Below are positions 53,796-63,086 of a stretch of 64,000 bases of DNA, piece after piece. The notes beneath the pieces are model-generated. The model did no database searches and was not told the DNA's origin. It was given only the letters and a program-made list of their open reading frames with translations. A program made the position numbers and the translations under genes. Source of the stretch: Microbacterium sp. MF43 (GTDB lineage: Bacteria > Actinomycetota > Actinomycetes > Actinomycetales > Microbacteriaceae); NCBI RefSeq assembly GCF_012847295.1, contig NZ_JABBDY010000002.1, positions 682,001-746,000 of the forward strand. The letters are read 5' to 3'. Position 1 is the stretch's first letter. Every line of letters begins with the position of its first letter.

Positions 53796-54551
53796 GTGAC
53801 CGAGGAGCACACCGCCGGTGGCGACAGCGGGCGCCGCGAGGCGGGCGTGCTTGCGGGCCTCACGCCCCGCAATCCGCTCGGCTCGACATCCTCGACTCGG
53901 GGCCGGATCTCGGATCACGTGTATGACGAACTGCGCGAGGCGATCCGCGATCTCCGGCTGGAACCGGGCGCGCCGCTGTCAGAGCCGGGAGTCGCCGCGT
54001 GGCTCGGCGTCAGCCGGGCGCCGGTGCGGGAGGCCTTCACGCGCCTCGCAGACCAGCGGCTGATCGCCATCGTCCCCCAGGTCGGAAGCCGCGTCGCCCC
54101 GATCTCCATGCGGAACGTCGCCGACGCCGTGTTCATTCGGAGCGCGCTGGAGGCCGAGGCGTTCCGCGAGGCCATCCGGGTGTCCGATCTCGACACGACC
54201 CGGATGCAGCAGGCGGTCGACGCCAATCGCGTCGCATTCGAACGCGGTGACGTCGCGGGCTCGCTCGCCTCCGACGAGGAGATCCACCAGTGGGTCTTCC
54301 GGCTCGCCGGCGTACCGCACCTCTGGGAGGTCGTGCAGGGACTCAAAGTGCACCTCGACCGCCTTCGACGACTTCAACTCACGATGGCGATGGCCGATCC
54401 GGAGCTGCCCCGCGAGCACCAGCAGATCCATGACGCGCTCGTCGCCCGCGACGAGCAGGCGGGTGTCGCCGTGATCCACCTCCACTCCCACCGGGCGATC
54501 ACCGACACCGAGCGACTGCGAGCGGACTTCCCGGCCTACTTCGGCGCATGA
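53796..54551 (+). CDS. GntR-family (FadR subfamily) regulator
   Basis: A 251-residue regulator. After a polar 35-residue N-terminal extension, the winged helix is at about residues 38-105 (VYDELREAIRDLRLEPGAPL; VAAWLGVSRAPVREAFTRLADQRLI). An all-helical FCD effector domain follows (AVFIRSALEAEAFREAI; SDEEIHQWVF; HQQIHDALVARD; HLHSH), whose His residues bind metal in this class. The GTG at 53796 has GAAGGAGA upstream. It overlaps the possible first ATG of the lactonase gene and is divergent from uxuA and its SDR, so it likely represses both directions through the palindrome at 53747. Effector: probably a hexuronate or aldonate. Confidence 0.9.
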   Translation: MTEEHTAGGDSGRREAGVLAGLTPRNPLGSTSSTRGRISDHVYDELREAIRDLRLEPGAPLSEPGVAAWLGVSRAPVREAFTRLADQRLIAIVPQVGSRVAPISMRNVADAVFIRSALEAEAFREAIRVSDLDTTRMQQAVDANRVAFERGDVAGSLASDEEIHQWVFRLAGVPHLWEVVQGLKVHLDRLRRLQLTMAMADPELPREHQQIHDALVARDEQAGVAVIHLHSHRAITDTERLRADFPAYFGA

Positions 54552-54589
54552 CCAGCGCATCCGGCCACGACATGACGAAGGAGTCAGAG

Positions 54590-55444
54590 ATGATCGAGAC
54601 GACCATCGCGGTGCGACGCCGCGCGCAATGCGGCGAGGGGCCCGTGTGGGATGCCGAGCGTGACGAGGTGCTGTGGGTCGACATCGTGTCAGGCGAGATC
54701 CTGCGCACCGCACGAACGACCGGGAGCACCGCTGCGCGGTCGCACGATGCGATGGTGGGTGCGGTGACGCTCCGCGCCGATGGGGGTCTCGTCGCCGCGG
54801 TCGCCACCGGCTTCATCGGCTGGGACGCGGCAGGCGACCAGGACCGGCGGCTCGACTGCCTCCCGGCCGGCACGCGGATGAACGACGCGAAGGTCGACCC
54901 GAGCGGTCGCTTCTGGGCCGGCGACTGTGCGATCGACTTCACGCCCGGCGCGGGCGGTCTGTGGGTGCTCGATCACGAGTGGAACGCTCGGCGAGTGCTG
55001 GAGGGATTCACCCTCCCCAACGGGCTGGACTGGAGCCCCGGGCGCGAGTCGTTCTACCTCGTCGAGTCAATGGGCAGGAAAGTGTTCCGATTCGACTGGG
55101 ACGTGGACCGGGGCGAGATCTCCGGCGCGGCCGAGGTGCTGATCGGCTCGGAGGCCTTCACCGGCCTTCCCGACGGCCTCTGCGTCGACGCGCGGGGGCA
55201 TCTCTGGATCGCAGAGTACGGGGGCACCGGCCTTCACGAATTCGCCCCGACCGGCGAGCGTGTGCGGACCATCGCGATCCCGACCGCGCAGCCGACGTCC
55301 TGCGCGTTCGTCGGGCCGGATCTCGACGAACTCTGGGTCACCTCTGCGGCGGCCGGCCAGGATGGCGATCCGGATGCCGGATCCATCTTCCGGTTGCGTG
55401 GGCTCGGGGCGACCGGCTTGCCGTCGACGCGGTTCGGAGGCTGA
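54590..55444 (+). CDS. SMP-30/gluconolactonase family lactonase
   Basis: A 284-residue six-bladed propeller enzyme hydrolysing sugar lactones to aldonic acids with a divalent metal. Metal-ligand motifs are in order: Glu in QCGEGPVW (about residue 17), Asn in TRMNDAKVDPSGRFWAG, Asn in TLPNGLDWSP and Asp in GLPDGLCVDARGHLW. ATG 54590 has AAGGAG six bases upstream; an ATG at 54548 overlapping the gntR stop is an alternative. In the cluster it would act after a sugar dehydrogenase that forms a lactone. Confidence 0.9.
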   Translation: MIETTIAVRRRAQCGEGPVWDAERDEVLWVDIVSGEILRTARTTGSTAARSHDAMVGAVTLRADGGLVAAVATGFIGWDAAGDQDRRLDCLPAGTRMNDAKVDPSGRFWAGDCAIDFTPGAGGLWVLDHEWNARRVLEGFTLPNGLDWSPGRESFYLVESMGRKVFRFDWDVDRGEISGAAEVLIGSEAFTGLPDGLCVDARGHLWIAEYGGTGLHEFAPTGERVRTIAIPTAQPTSCAFVGPDLDELWVTSAAAGQDGDPDAGSIFRLRGLGATGLPSTRFGG

Positions 55445-55447
55445 ACG

Positions 55448-56380
55448 ATGCCGATCCATCTCACCGGAGGCGCGTTCGACGTCGTCGTCGAGCCGGCGCG
55501 GGGTGCCGACATCCTGCAGATCACAGACCGCGAGACGGGAACTCCGCTGCTGGCGGAATCGCCGACCGTGCGCAGCGACCACCGGGCGATCCCCGCCGCG
55601 TCCTCGCAGGCGCAGTGGCTCGCCGGCTACCCGGGCGGCTGGCAGGTGCTGGTGCCGAACGCCGGTCCGGAACGCACGCACGACGGCGCCGAACTCGGCT
55701 TCCATGGCGAGGCCTCCCTCGCCGAGTGGACGACCCTGGCGTCAACGGCGAACGCGTGCGAGCTCGAGACGTGGCTGTCGACGGCTCCCCTCCACCTGCA
55801 TCGCCGGGTCACTGCGCACGAGGACGGGATGGTCGTGATCGACACGATCCGCAACCACTCCCCCGACCCGGTTCGCGCCCGGGTCGTGCAGCATCCCGCG
55901 TTCGGATCCCCCTTCCTCGACGACGAGAGCTTCGTGACCGTGGCCGCCACGACGCTCGTCGCGGATGCCGATGCGCCGGGCACGCTCGCCGCAGCAGGCA
56001 CGGTCGGCAGTCCGCGGGACGTGCTCGGCGAGCGCGCGGAAGCGCGAGGCATCCGACTTCCCGCACCGGGCTCCGGAGAGTCGCTCTTCGCGGCGTTCAC
56101 GGACTTCGAGACGCCTGAGGCGACGTTCCACAGCCCGACGCGCGGATTCGGCGTGCGCCTGGAATGGGACGCCGTGTACCAGCACGCGTGGTTCTGGATC
56201 GAGGCGAACGCCTCGCCGGGATGGCCCTGGTTCCGGCGACTCTACGCCGCAGCGATCGAGCCGGCGACGATCCTCCCGGGCGAGGGTTCGACCGTCGACG
56301 GGCGCCCCCGCGGCGGCGCCGGAGTCTCGATCCTGCCCGACGAGCCGCTGGTCACCACGACACGGCTGACCAGGGTCTGA
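55448..56380 (+). CDS. Aldose 1-epimerase-like (galactose mutarotase fold) protein
   Basis: A 310-residue beta-sandwich protein of the mutarotase superfamily. GGWQVLVPNAGPERTHDGAELGFHGEASLAEW corresponds to the substrate-entry segment with its conserved Asn/Gly and His. QHPAFGSPFL carries the equivalent of the central catalytic His, and QHAWFWIEAN the late Trp/Glu region. Divergent from the GalM at 2543, so the substrate may be an unusual sugar or sugar acid. GGAGG precedes the ATG, four bases after the lactonase stop; clearly co-transcribed. Confidence 0.75.
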   Translation: MPIHLTGGAFDVVVEPARGADILQITDRETGTPLLAESPTVRSDHRAIPAASSQAQWLAGYPGGWQVLVPNAGPERTHDGAELGFHGEASLAEWTTLASTANACELETWLSTAPLHLHRRVTAHEDGMVVIDTIRNHSPDPVRARVVQHPAFGSPFLDDESFVTVAATTLVADADAPGTLAAAGTVGSPRDVLGERAEARGIRLPAPGSGESLFAAFTDFETPEATFHSPTRGFGVRLEWDAVYQHAWFWIEANASPGWPWFRRLYAAAIEPATILPGEGSTVDGRPRGGAGVSILPDEPLVTTTRLTRV

Positions 56381-56433
56381 CGCCCGCCGCCCGCGCGGCG
56401 CGTCACCGCACCGATTCCCCGAAGGACGACCTC

Positions 56434-59244
56434 ATGCCGCTCATCGCCCCCGACACCGCTCTTCTGGACGACCTGGCTCGCATCGGCGCCCCACTCGGCA
56501 CCCGCGCCACGGATCGCCTCGCCGCCGCACACGACGGCTCGCACTATCTGCTCACGCCGCAGGTCGTGGTGACGGCGAGAGATGCGCACGACGTGGCGGC
56601 GGCGATCCGATCCGCCAAGCGGGCAGGCGTGCCGGTCACGTTCCGTTCGGGCGGTACGAGCCTGTCCGGCCAGGCGGGCACCGCCGGGGTGATGATCGAC
56701 ACGCGAGCGCATTTCCGCACGATGCGGGTCCTCGACGGCGGCACGCTCGTGCGGACCGGACCCGGCATGACGGTGCGGGCCGTCAACGCCCGTCTCGCGG
56801 GGCACGGACGCAAGCTCGGACCGGACCCGGCCAGCGAGATCGCCTGCACCATCGGGGGCGTGGTGGCGAACAACTCCAGCGGAATGTGCTGCGGAATCCA
56901 CTCGAACACCTATCGCACCCTCTCCTCCTCGGTGCTGGTGCTCGCATCGGGCAGCGTGATCGACACCGCGCTCGCTGACGCCGACGACCGCCTGCGCACC
57001 GACGAGCCGCACATCCACGCGGGACTGACCGCCCTGCGCGATCGCGTACGTGCGAACCCCGAGTCCGTGGCGAGTATCGAGCGGCTGTTCTCGATCAAGA
57101 ACACCATGGGCTACGGGCTGAACTCCTTCCTCGACCACGACCGCCCGGTCGACATCCTCGAGCACCTGGTCATCGGCAGCGAGGGCACGCTCGCCTTCAT
57201 CGCCGAAGCGACTTTCCGGACCCTCCCGCTGCGGTCGCACGCAGCGACCGGACTGCTGATCTTCGCGAGCCTCGAGGACGCTGCCGCGGCGCTTCCGGAC
57301 CTCGTCGCGTCGGAGTTCGCCGCGATCGAACTGCTCGACGCCACGAGTCTGCGCGTCGCCCAGCGCGATCCGGCGGCCACCGCGGAGCTGCGCGCGCTGA
57401 TGGTCGACCGGCACGCCGCGCTCCTCGTCGAGCATCAGGGTGAGACGGACGAGGAGCTGGCGGCGCTGGTCACGCGATCGAGCCGACTGCTCAGCACCCT
57501 GCCCCTCGTCGCGGGTGCCACCCTGTCCTCCGACCCGGCCACGCGGGCGCGGCTCTGGCACATCCGGAAGGGGCTGTTCACCGCGGTCGCCGGCGCACGA
57601 CCCTCGGGCACCACAGCCCTGCTCGAAGACATCGCCGTACCCGTCGACCGACTGCTCGCGACCTGCGCGGGTCTGACCGAGCTGTTCGACGCGCACCGCT
57701 ACGAGGACAGCGTGGTCTTCGGCCACGCCAAAGACGGCAACCTTCACTTCCTTCTGAACGAGCGGTTCGACGACCCGCCGTCGCTGCGGCGATACGAGGC
57801 GTTCACCGCCGACCTCGTCGATCTCGTCCTGTCCCAGGGTGGGACGCTGAAAGCCGAGCACGGCACCGGTCGGATCATGGCGCCCTTCGTGCGGCGACAG
57901 TACGGCGACGAGCTCTACGACGTGATGCGGGAGATCAAGGCGCTCGTCGATCCCGACGGCGTGCTCAATCCGGGCGTCCTGCTGTCGGACGACCCCGCGG
58001 CCCACGTGACCGACCTCAAGATCGTGCACCGGGTCGAGGAGGAAGTGGATCGCTGCGTCGAGTGCGGGTACTGCGAACCGGTGTGCCCGAGCAAGGACCT
58101 GACCCTCACTCCTCGCGAGCGCATCGTGCTGCGTCGCGAGATCGCTCGGGCCGAGCACGCCGGCGACGCTCAGCTCGCGCGCGAACTGCGCGAAGAATAC
58201 GTCTACGACGGCGTGCAGACCTGCGCCGTCGACGGCATGTGCCAGACCGCCTGCCCCGTGCTCATCAACACGGGCGACCTCGTGCGCCGGCTGCGCGCCG
58301 ACAACCAGAACGTGCTGTCGCAGGCCGGCTGGAAACTCGGTGCGACGCGATGGAGCGCGGTGAGCCGAGCCGGCGGCCTGGCGCTGTCGCTGGCCGATGC
58401 CGTGCCCGCAGCACTCCCGGCGGCAGCGACGTCGATCGGCCGGGCGCTGCTGGGCGCCGACGTGGTCCCCCAGTACACCGATGACCTCCCGGCCGGGGGC
58501 GGCGCTCGTCGACCCTTCACCCACGCCGGTGCCGTCGCGGTCTACTTCTCGAGCTGCACGAGCACGATGTTCGGTCCCGCGGAGCCTGGCACGCGCGGTG
58601 TCGCACGCTCCTTCCTCGATCTGTGCGAGCGCGCCGGGGTTCCGCTGGCCACCCCCGCCGACCTGCCGTCGCTCTGCTGCGGTACGCCGTGGAAGTCGAA
58701 GGGCCTCAGCGAGGGCTACGCCGTGATGAAGGATCGGGTGGTGGCATCGCTCGCGGCCGCCACGCGCGGCGGGGAGCTGCCGGTGGTGTGCGACGCGTCG
58801 TCGTGCACGGAAGGACTCGAGGTGCTGCTCGAGACGGCCGGCGAGCTCGGGATCCGCGTGGTCGATGCCGTGCAGTTCGTCGACGAGGTGGTCCTCGACC
58901 GGCTCCCCGAGGGGGAGCGCGTGGCGTCGCTCACCCTGCACCCGACGTGCTCGTCGGAGCGGATGGGCATCGGGTCGTCGCTCGAGCGCGTCGCGGCGGC
59001 CGCGGCTCGAGACGTCCGAACTCCGACGGACTGGGGATGCTGCGCCTTCGCCGGCGACCGCGGGATGCTCCATCCGGAGCTGACCGCCGCGGCGACGGCG
59101 CGCGAGGCGGATGAGGTCGGGGCACTCGCGTCGGCCGCACACGCCTCTCTCAATCGCACGTGCGAGCTGGGGATGACGCGAGCTACCGGCCAGCGCTACC
59201 GTCACGTGCTCGAAGTGCTGGCCGACACGATGCCTCCTCTGTGA
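56434..59244 (+). CDS. FAD- and Fe-S-dependent 2-hydroxyacid dehydrogenase (D-lactate dehydrogenase type, fused)
   Basis: A 936-residue fusion. Part 1 (about 1-455) is an FAD_binding_4/FAD-oxidase_C flavoprotein: TFRSGGTSLSGQAGTAGVMIDT, then VANNSSGMCCG, HLVIGSEGTLAFIAEAT and HAKDGNLHFLLN; KAEHGTGRIMAPFV is the C-terminal flavin motif. Part 2 has two 4Fe-4S clusters (CVECGYCEPVCPS near 540-551; CAVDGMCQTACPV near 596-608). Part 3 is a CCG domain region (LCCGTPWKSKG, LHPTCSSERMG, DWGCCAFAGDRG). The layout matches actinobacterial quinone-linked D-lactate/glycolate dehydrogenases. As last gene of the lactonase cluster it may oxidise a sugar-derived hydroxyacid; D-lactate is the default guess. 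GAAGGAC precedes the ATG. Confidence 0.88.
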   Translation: MPLIAPDTALLDDLARIGAPLGTRATDRLAAAHDGSHYLLTPQVVVTARDAHDVAAAIRSAKRAGVPVTFRSGGTSLSGQAGTAGVMIDTRAHFRTMRVLDGGTLVRTGPGMTVRAVNARLAGHGRKLGPDPASEIACTIGGVVANNSSGMCCGIHSNTYRTLSSSVLVLASGSVIDTALADADDRLRTDEPHIHAGLTALRDRVRANPESVASIERLFSIKNTMGYGLNSFLDHDRPVDILEHLVIGSEGTLAFIAEATFRTLPLRSHAATGLLIFASLEDAAAALPDLVASEFAAIELLDATSLRVAQRDPAATAELRALMVDRHAALLVEHQGETDEELAALVTRSSRLLSTLPLVAGATLSSDPATRARLWHIRKGLFTAVAGARPSGTTALLEDIAVPVDRLLATCAGLTELFDAHRYEDSVVFGHAKDGNLHFLLNERFDDPPSLRRYEAFTADLVDLVLSQGGTLKAEHGTGRIMAPFVRRQYGDELYDVMREIKALVDPDGVLNPGVLLSDDPAAHVTDLKIVHRVEEEVDRCVECGYCEPVCPSKDLTLTPRERIVLRREIARAEHAGDAQLARELREEYVYDGVQTCAVDGMCQTACPVLINTGDLVRRLRADNQNVLSQAGWKLGATRWSAVSRAGGLALSLADAVPAALPAAATSIGRALLGADVVPQYTDDLPAGGGARRPFTHAGAVAVYFSSCTSTMFGPAEPGTRGVARSFLDLCERAGVPLATPADLPSLCCGTPWKSKGLSEGYAVMKDRVVASLAAATRGGELPVVCDASSCTEGLEVLLETAGELGIRVVDAVQFVDEVVLDRLPEGERVASLTLHPTCSSERMGIGSSLERVAAAAARDVRTPTDWGCCAFAGDRGMLHPELTAAATAREADEVGALASAAHASLNRTCELGMTRATGQRYRHVLEVLADTMPPL

Positions 59245-59350
59245 CGACAGTCACCGAGCGGAGGGACCATGGTCCTTCACCGGTGGACGACCGTCATCCA
59301 GGCTGATCGTGTGCGGAGCCCGCACACACGACATGCCGGAGGAGCGGATC

Positions 59351-60052
59351 ATGAAGCGACCCATCGTGTAGATCATTCTCGGTGTCCTCGTGCTGGTCGC
59401 CGGCGTCCTGCTCCTGCTCGAGGCGACCGGGACGATGCCGAGTCAGCCTGCGCTGTGGACGGCGGTCCTGCTCGCAGCCAGCGCGACGTTCGGCTACGTC
59501 TTCTTCGCGGACCGCCGATCGTGGTGGGCGGCCATCCCGAGCTGCGCTCTCCTGGGCGCGGGCGTCGCCCGGCTCATGGAGATCGACCCCGACGGGCTGG
59601 GCCAATGGACCGAGGTGCCCGTGCTTGCAGCGATCGGGATCGGATTCCTCGCGATCTACGTGCGCGACCACCGTCGCTGGTGGGCGCTCATCCCGGGCGG
59701 CATGCTGGTCACGCTCTCGGTTCTCACCGCCGTGACCGCCGATGTCGAGGCCGCCGTGTCGGGCGCGATCTTCCTGTTCGGAGCCGCCCTCACCTTCGCG
59801 CTCGTGGCGGTTCTGCCCGGAGGCGGGTCACGACGCTGGTGGGCCTACATCCCGGCAGGGGTTCTCGCGCTCGCGGCGGTCGCGGTCCTGCTCACCGAGG
59901 CGGAGTGGGTCACCGTCCTCAACATCGTCTGGCCGATCGTCGTCATCGTCGCCGGGGGGTTCCTCATCTGGCGCGCGGTGCGCTCACGTCGGCTCGAGCA
60001 CCGCGTCTCCGCGGATGCGGAGGACCGGCCGCCCGCGAGCGTGAGCCTCTGA
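59351..60052 (+). pseudogene. Membrane protein gene with an in-frame amber codon at position 7
   Basis: The ATG at 59351 has an excellent ribosome-binding site (GGAGGAG, 7-base spacing) but reads MKRPIV then TAG (59369-59371) and continues in the same frame as IILGVLVLVAGVLLLLEATG. The downstream frame encodes about 225 residues with five or six membrane segments (DRRSWWAAIPSCALLGAG; RDHRRWWALIPGGMLV; SRRWWAYIPAGVLA; ITWP-like NIVWPIVVIVAGGFLIWR). Restart at GTG 59390 lacks a ribosome-binding site and would cut the first helix. Possible explanations: nonsense mutation (CAG to TAG), readthrough, sequencing error, or inefficient reinitiation. The family resembles small DUF5668-like membrane proteins but I do not name it firmly. 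Confidence 0.7.
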
Positions 60053-60055
60053 CGC

Positions 60056-62554
60056 TCACTCCCGTCGCGCCTCGAGCGCGAAGACCTTCGTCTCGCCCGT
60101 CGCCAGTGCCGCCTCGGCTCCTTCGACCACGATGGCGATGGGCGCTGCGGTGCCGGCCGTCGAGGCCACCTTGAGTTCGCCCTGCGACACGGTGACGCTC
60201 AGGGCGTGGTCCCGGTACACGAGGTGGAACCGGATGCGTTCGATCTCGTCGGGGAGGACCGGATGGAAACGCAGCCGACCCTCGCGCATCTCGAGACCGA
60301 GGTAGCAGCGCGTCACGATGTCGACCGACCCGGCCATCGCGCCGATGTGAACACCCTCTCGCACCGTCCCGTGCTGGAGGTCGTCCAGGTCGCTGTGCAG
60401 CGCTTCGCTGAGAAACCGATAGGAGCGCGCCCTGTCGCGACGTGCCTCGAGCCACGCGTGCACGACGTTGGCGAGCGTGGATCCGAAGGTGCACGTCGCC
60501 GAGTAGCGGTCGACGGTGCGGGTCACCGTCTCGGCGGGGAAGTCGTAGCCCATGGTGGCCAGCAGCTCCCGCAGCTCCTCCGCGGACAGCAGGTAGAGCA
60601 GCATCAGCACATCGGGCTGCTTGGAGACCTGGTATCTGTTCGTGGTGTCACCGCGTGCTGCGAGGATGAGGTCGAGTCTGCCGATCCACGCGTACCGCTG
60701 TCGGAACGGCGCCAGGTCGAGCAGCTCGAGATCGTCGTATCCATCGAACTGCGAGAGGGTGCCGTCCCTGTTGAAGACGACCGTGAGCCGGTGCGAGATC
60801 CGCTCCCAGTCGTCGAGCTCTGCAGACCCCACTCCGACGCGACGCCACGCCAGGGCCCCCGGGTATTCGCGGAGGAGCTCGGCCGCCGTGATGGCACGAC
60901 GGAGGACCCACGCCGTCATCACGTTGGTGTACACGTTGTCGCGAACACCCGCGCCGGGTCGGTCGGCGGGGCCGTCGTGGTACTCGTCGGGGCCCATGAC
61001 ACCGGCTATGGAGTATCTGTCCCGGGCCGGATCGTAGGTGGTGAGGGAGACGAAGAACCGGGCGACGTCGATGATGAGGTCAGCACCCTCGTTGAGCAGG
61101 AACTGGATGTCGCCCGTCGACTCGTAGTACTGCCAGGCGCTGAAGGCCACCGCGAGTCCGACATGTCGTTGCAGCGAGGAGTTGTCGTCCATCCAGCGCT
61201 GGCTCAGCGGATTGAACAGGCGGGTGGGAGTGACGTCGTTCCCGGCGATCCCGCTCTGCCACGGAAAGCACGCCCCGCGTCGCCCCGCCCGCGCTGCCGC
61301 CTCCCGGCCGGCGCCGAGTCGCCGATGTCGATACGCGAGGAGCGCCGCACTCAGCCGCGGCCGCCGGACGGTCACGAACGGGTAGACGAACAGCTCGTCC
61401 CAGAAGACGTGACCGTCGTATCCCTCGCCGTGAAGGCCGCGTGCGGGGATCCCGGCGTCGAGATCGGTGTCCACCGCGTTGAGCGTCTGCAGCACATGGA
61501 ACGTATTGAAGTGCAGGGCGCGGGCTTCGACCCCGCTCGGGCGCAGTTCCACCGCGAACTCCAGCCACAGGCGTTCCCATGCGCGCGCATGATCGGCCAG
61601 AAGCGTCCGGAAAGAGGAAGCCGTCACCGCCGCATCCGATGCCGCGCCGGCCGGAGTCAGAACCGCTCGGTCCCGCGACGTGCTCACGTGGACGGTCTTC
61701 TCGAGCACCACAGGCTCACCCCGGCTCACGGTGACGCTGAAGTCCTGCCAGACGGCTCCGAGGGGGTCCGACTCGAATCGCCGATCGGCCGACACCTCCG
61801 TCTCGCCGAGCCGGAGGGTCGTGCGCGCGGCGGTCGCGATCCGGATCCGCGATGCCCGGGTCTCGACCTCGAGCAGCAGCGTGTCCGCCGAGATCTGGCG
61901 AAGCAGGGTCGGGCGCAGATGCCGGTGGGGATGCCTCGAGTGCTCCGGCGCGTTGGCGTTCGCGACGCGCCCGTCGATCCCGACCCGCACGGCGAGGGAG
62001 CCGGACCAGTCGACCGGGACGATCGACACTCGCAGCCCGGCCGAGCGCGGCGATGCCTGCGAGACGAAGCGGTCGCTGCGAACGGTCGTCACGCGGCCTC
62101 GGTCGTCACGCACCGTGAACTGGCGCGCGAGGATGCCGTGGCGGATGTCGAGCTCCTGACGGAAGTCGAGGATCTGCGTGCGGTCGAGTCGATCCAGGTC
62201 GAACCACGCCTCCTCCCCTGCCGGACGGAAGCGAACGGCGAGCCAGTTCGGCGCGTTGACGATCTCCTCGTCGGGCATCGGGCCGGCGTCCACGTCCCCT
62301 TCGACGACGTCGTACACCCCGGCGAAGTAGGTTCCGGGATAGTGGACGCCGTCGGAGACCGAGTCCTCGCCGGCGCCGCGGACTCCCCAGTAGCCGTTCC
62401 CCAGCGCGCACAGCGCCTCGCGCGTGCCCTCCTCGGCCGCGACGTACTCGTCGAAGCGGAGTGCCCAGACGTCGGTCAGCGCCTGCTCGTCGTCGACGGG
62501 ATGGGCGATCTGGCATGCACGCGCGAGGAACGGCGCCGACTCGGAGATGGCCAC
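60056..62554 (-). CDS. GH65 family glycoside phosphorylase-like enzyme
   Basis: An 832-residue cytoplasmic protein of family GH65 (maltose, trehalose, kojibiose or nigerose phosphorylases and relatives). N-terminal beta-sandwich (about 25-300; ALGNGYWGVRGAGEDS, YPGTYFAGVYD), then an (alpha/alpha)6 barrel. It contains GYDGHVFWDELFVYPF, RGACFPWQSG, the general-acid Glu524 in GVMGPDEYHDG, KQPDVLMLLYLL and the phosphate-contact region REGVHIGAMAGSVDIV. Length is slightly above the usual 750-800. The GTG start at 62554 lacks a clear ribosome-binding site. A beta-phosphoglucomutase is normally adjacent and is absent here. It is convergent with the membrane gene, whose stop is three bases away. Confidence 0.88.
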   Translation of the reverse strand: MAISESAPFLARACQIAHPVDDEQALTDVWALRFDEYVAAEEGTREALCALGNGYWGVRGAGEDSVSDGVHYPGTYFAGVYDVVEGDVDAGPMPDEEIVNAPNWLAVRFRPAGEEAWFDLDRLDRTQILDFRQELDIRHGILARQFTVRDDRGRVTTVRSDRFVSQASPRSAGLRVSIVPVDWSGSLAVRVGIDGRVANANAPEHSRHPHRHLRPTLLRQISADTLLLEVETRASRIRIATAARTTLRLGETEVSADRRFESDPLGAVWQDFSVTVSRGEPVVLEKTVHVSTSRDRAVLTPAGAASDAAVTASSFRTLLADHARAWERLWLEFAVELRPSGVEARALHFNTFHVLQTLNAVDTDLDAGIPARGLHGEGYDGHVFWDELFVYPFVTVRRPRLSAALLAYRHRRLGAGREAAARAGRRGACFPWQSGIAGNDVTPTRLFNPLSQRWMDDNSSLQRHVGLAVAFSAWQYYESTGDIQFLLNEGADLIIDVARFFVSLTTYDPARDRYSIAGVMGPDEYHDGPADRPGAGVRDNVYTNVMTAWVLRRAITAAELLREYPGALAWRRVGVGSAELDDWERISHRLTVVFNRDGTLSQFDGYDDLELLDLAPFRQRYAWIGRLDLILAARGDTTNRYQVSKQPDVLMLLYLLSAEELRELLATMGYDFPAETVTRTVDRYSATCTFGSTLANVVHAWLEARRDRARSYRFLSEALHSDLDDLQHGTVREGVHIGAMAGSVDIVTRCYLGLEMREGRLRFHPVLPDEIERIRFHLVYRDHALSVTVSQGELKVASTAGTAAPIAIVVEGAEAALATGETKVFALEARRE

Positions 62555-62629
62555 ACGCTATGTCGCCCAGAACCGTCCGTCCGAGACCAAAGTCACAGCG
62601 CGGCGCTCCCCGAAGACGGGGCCGGGGTC

Positions 62630-62932
62630 CTACCCGGTGCGCGTGCCGACGACCGACATCGGCGGGAACGGTCCGGACTGCGCCGTGCCCGTCAGCCGGT
62701 TCCCGATGATGCGAAGCTCGAAGACGAGCGACGTCGGCAGCGGCGCCGCATTCTCGATCACGAATTCGGCGGTGTCGCCGGTCGCCGTCCCATTGCGAAT
62801 GGGCACGGGCCCGGCAACGCCCACGGCGACACCGGTCAGGACGACGCCCTCTGTCGCCAGCGTGAGGTCGTACCGTCTCGAACCCGCGAGCGTTGCGACC
62901 TCGACTGCCCAGGTGCCGTCGATCTCAGCCAC
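62630..62932 (-). CDS. Small conserved beta-barrel-like protein
   Basis: A 100-residue protein with alternating strands: IDGTWAVEVATLAGSRRYDL, TLATEGVVLTGVAVG, PIRNGTATGDTAEFVIENA, SLVFELRIIGNRLTGTAQSG, MSVVGTRTG. The pattern (DGTW at the start, LTGxA mid-way, LTGTAxxGxFxxxxxxGTR at the end) recurs in small stand-alone proteins and as C-terminal domains of bacterial oxidoreductases; function unknown. I start at GTG 62932, preceded by GGAGAGGA with 7-base spacing; a longer frame has no ribosome-binding site. It lies 75 bases upstream of the GH65 gene on the same strand. Confidence 0.6.
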   Translation of the reverse strand: MAEIDGTWAVEVATLAGSRRYDLTLATEGVVLTGVAVGVAGPVPIRNGTATGDTAEFVIENAAPLPTSLVFELRIIGNRLTGTAQSGPFPPMSVVGTRTG

Positions 62933-63086
62933 GTCGTCGTCCTCTCCGCGGGATCGGATGCCTGCGTCCATTGTCCCGACGGACCGCGTCCATCCCATCG
63001 CCCGGCCGGGGTGATCCGGAGTCGCTCCGCCTCGGGAGGACGTGGCGTGGTGACCCGCCGGACGGGCGGGCCACCACGCGATCACA

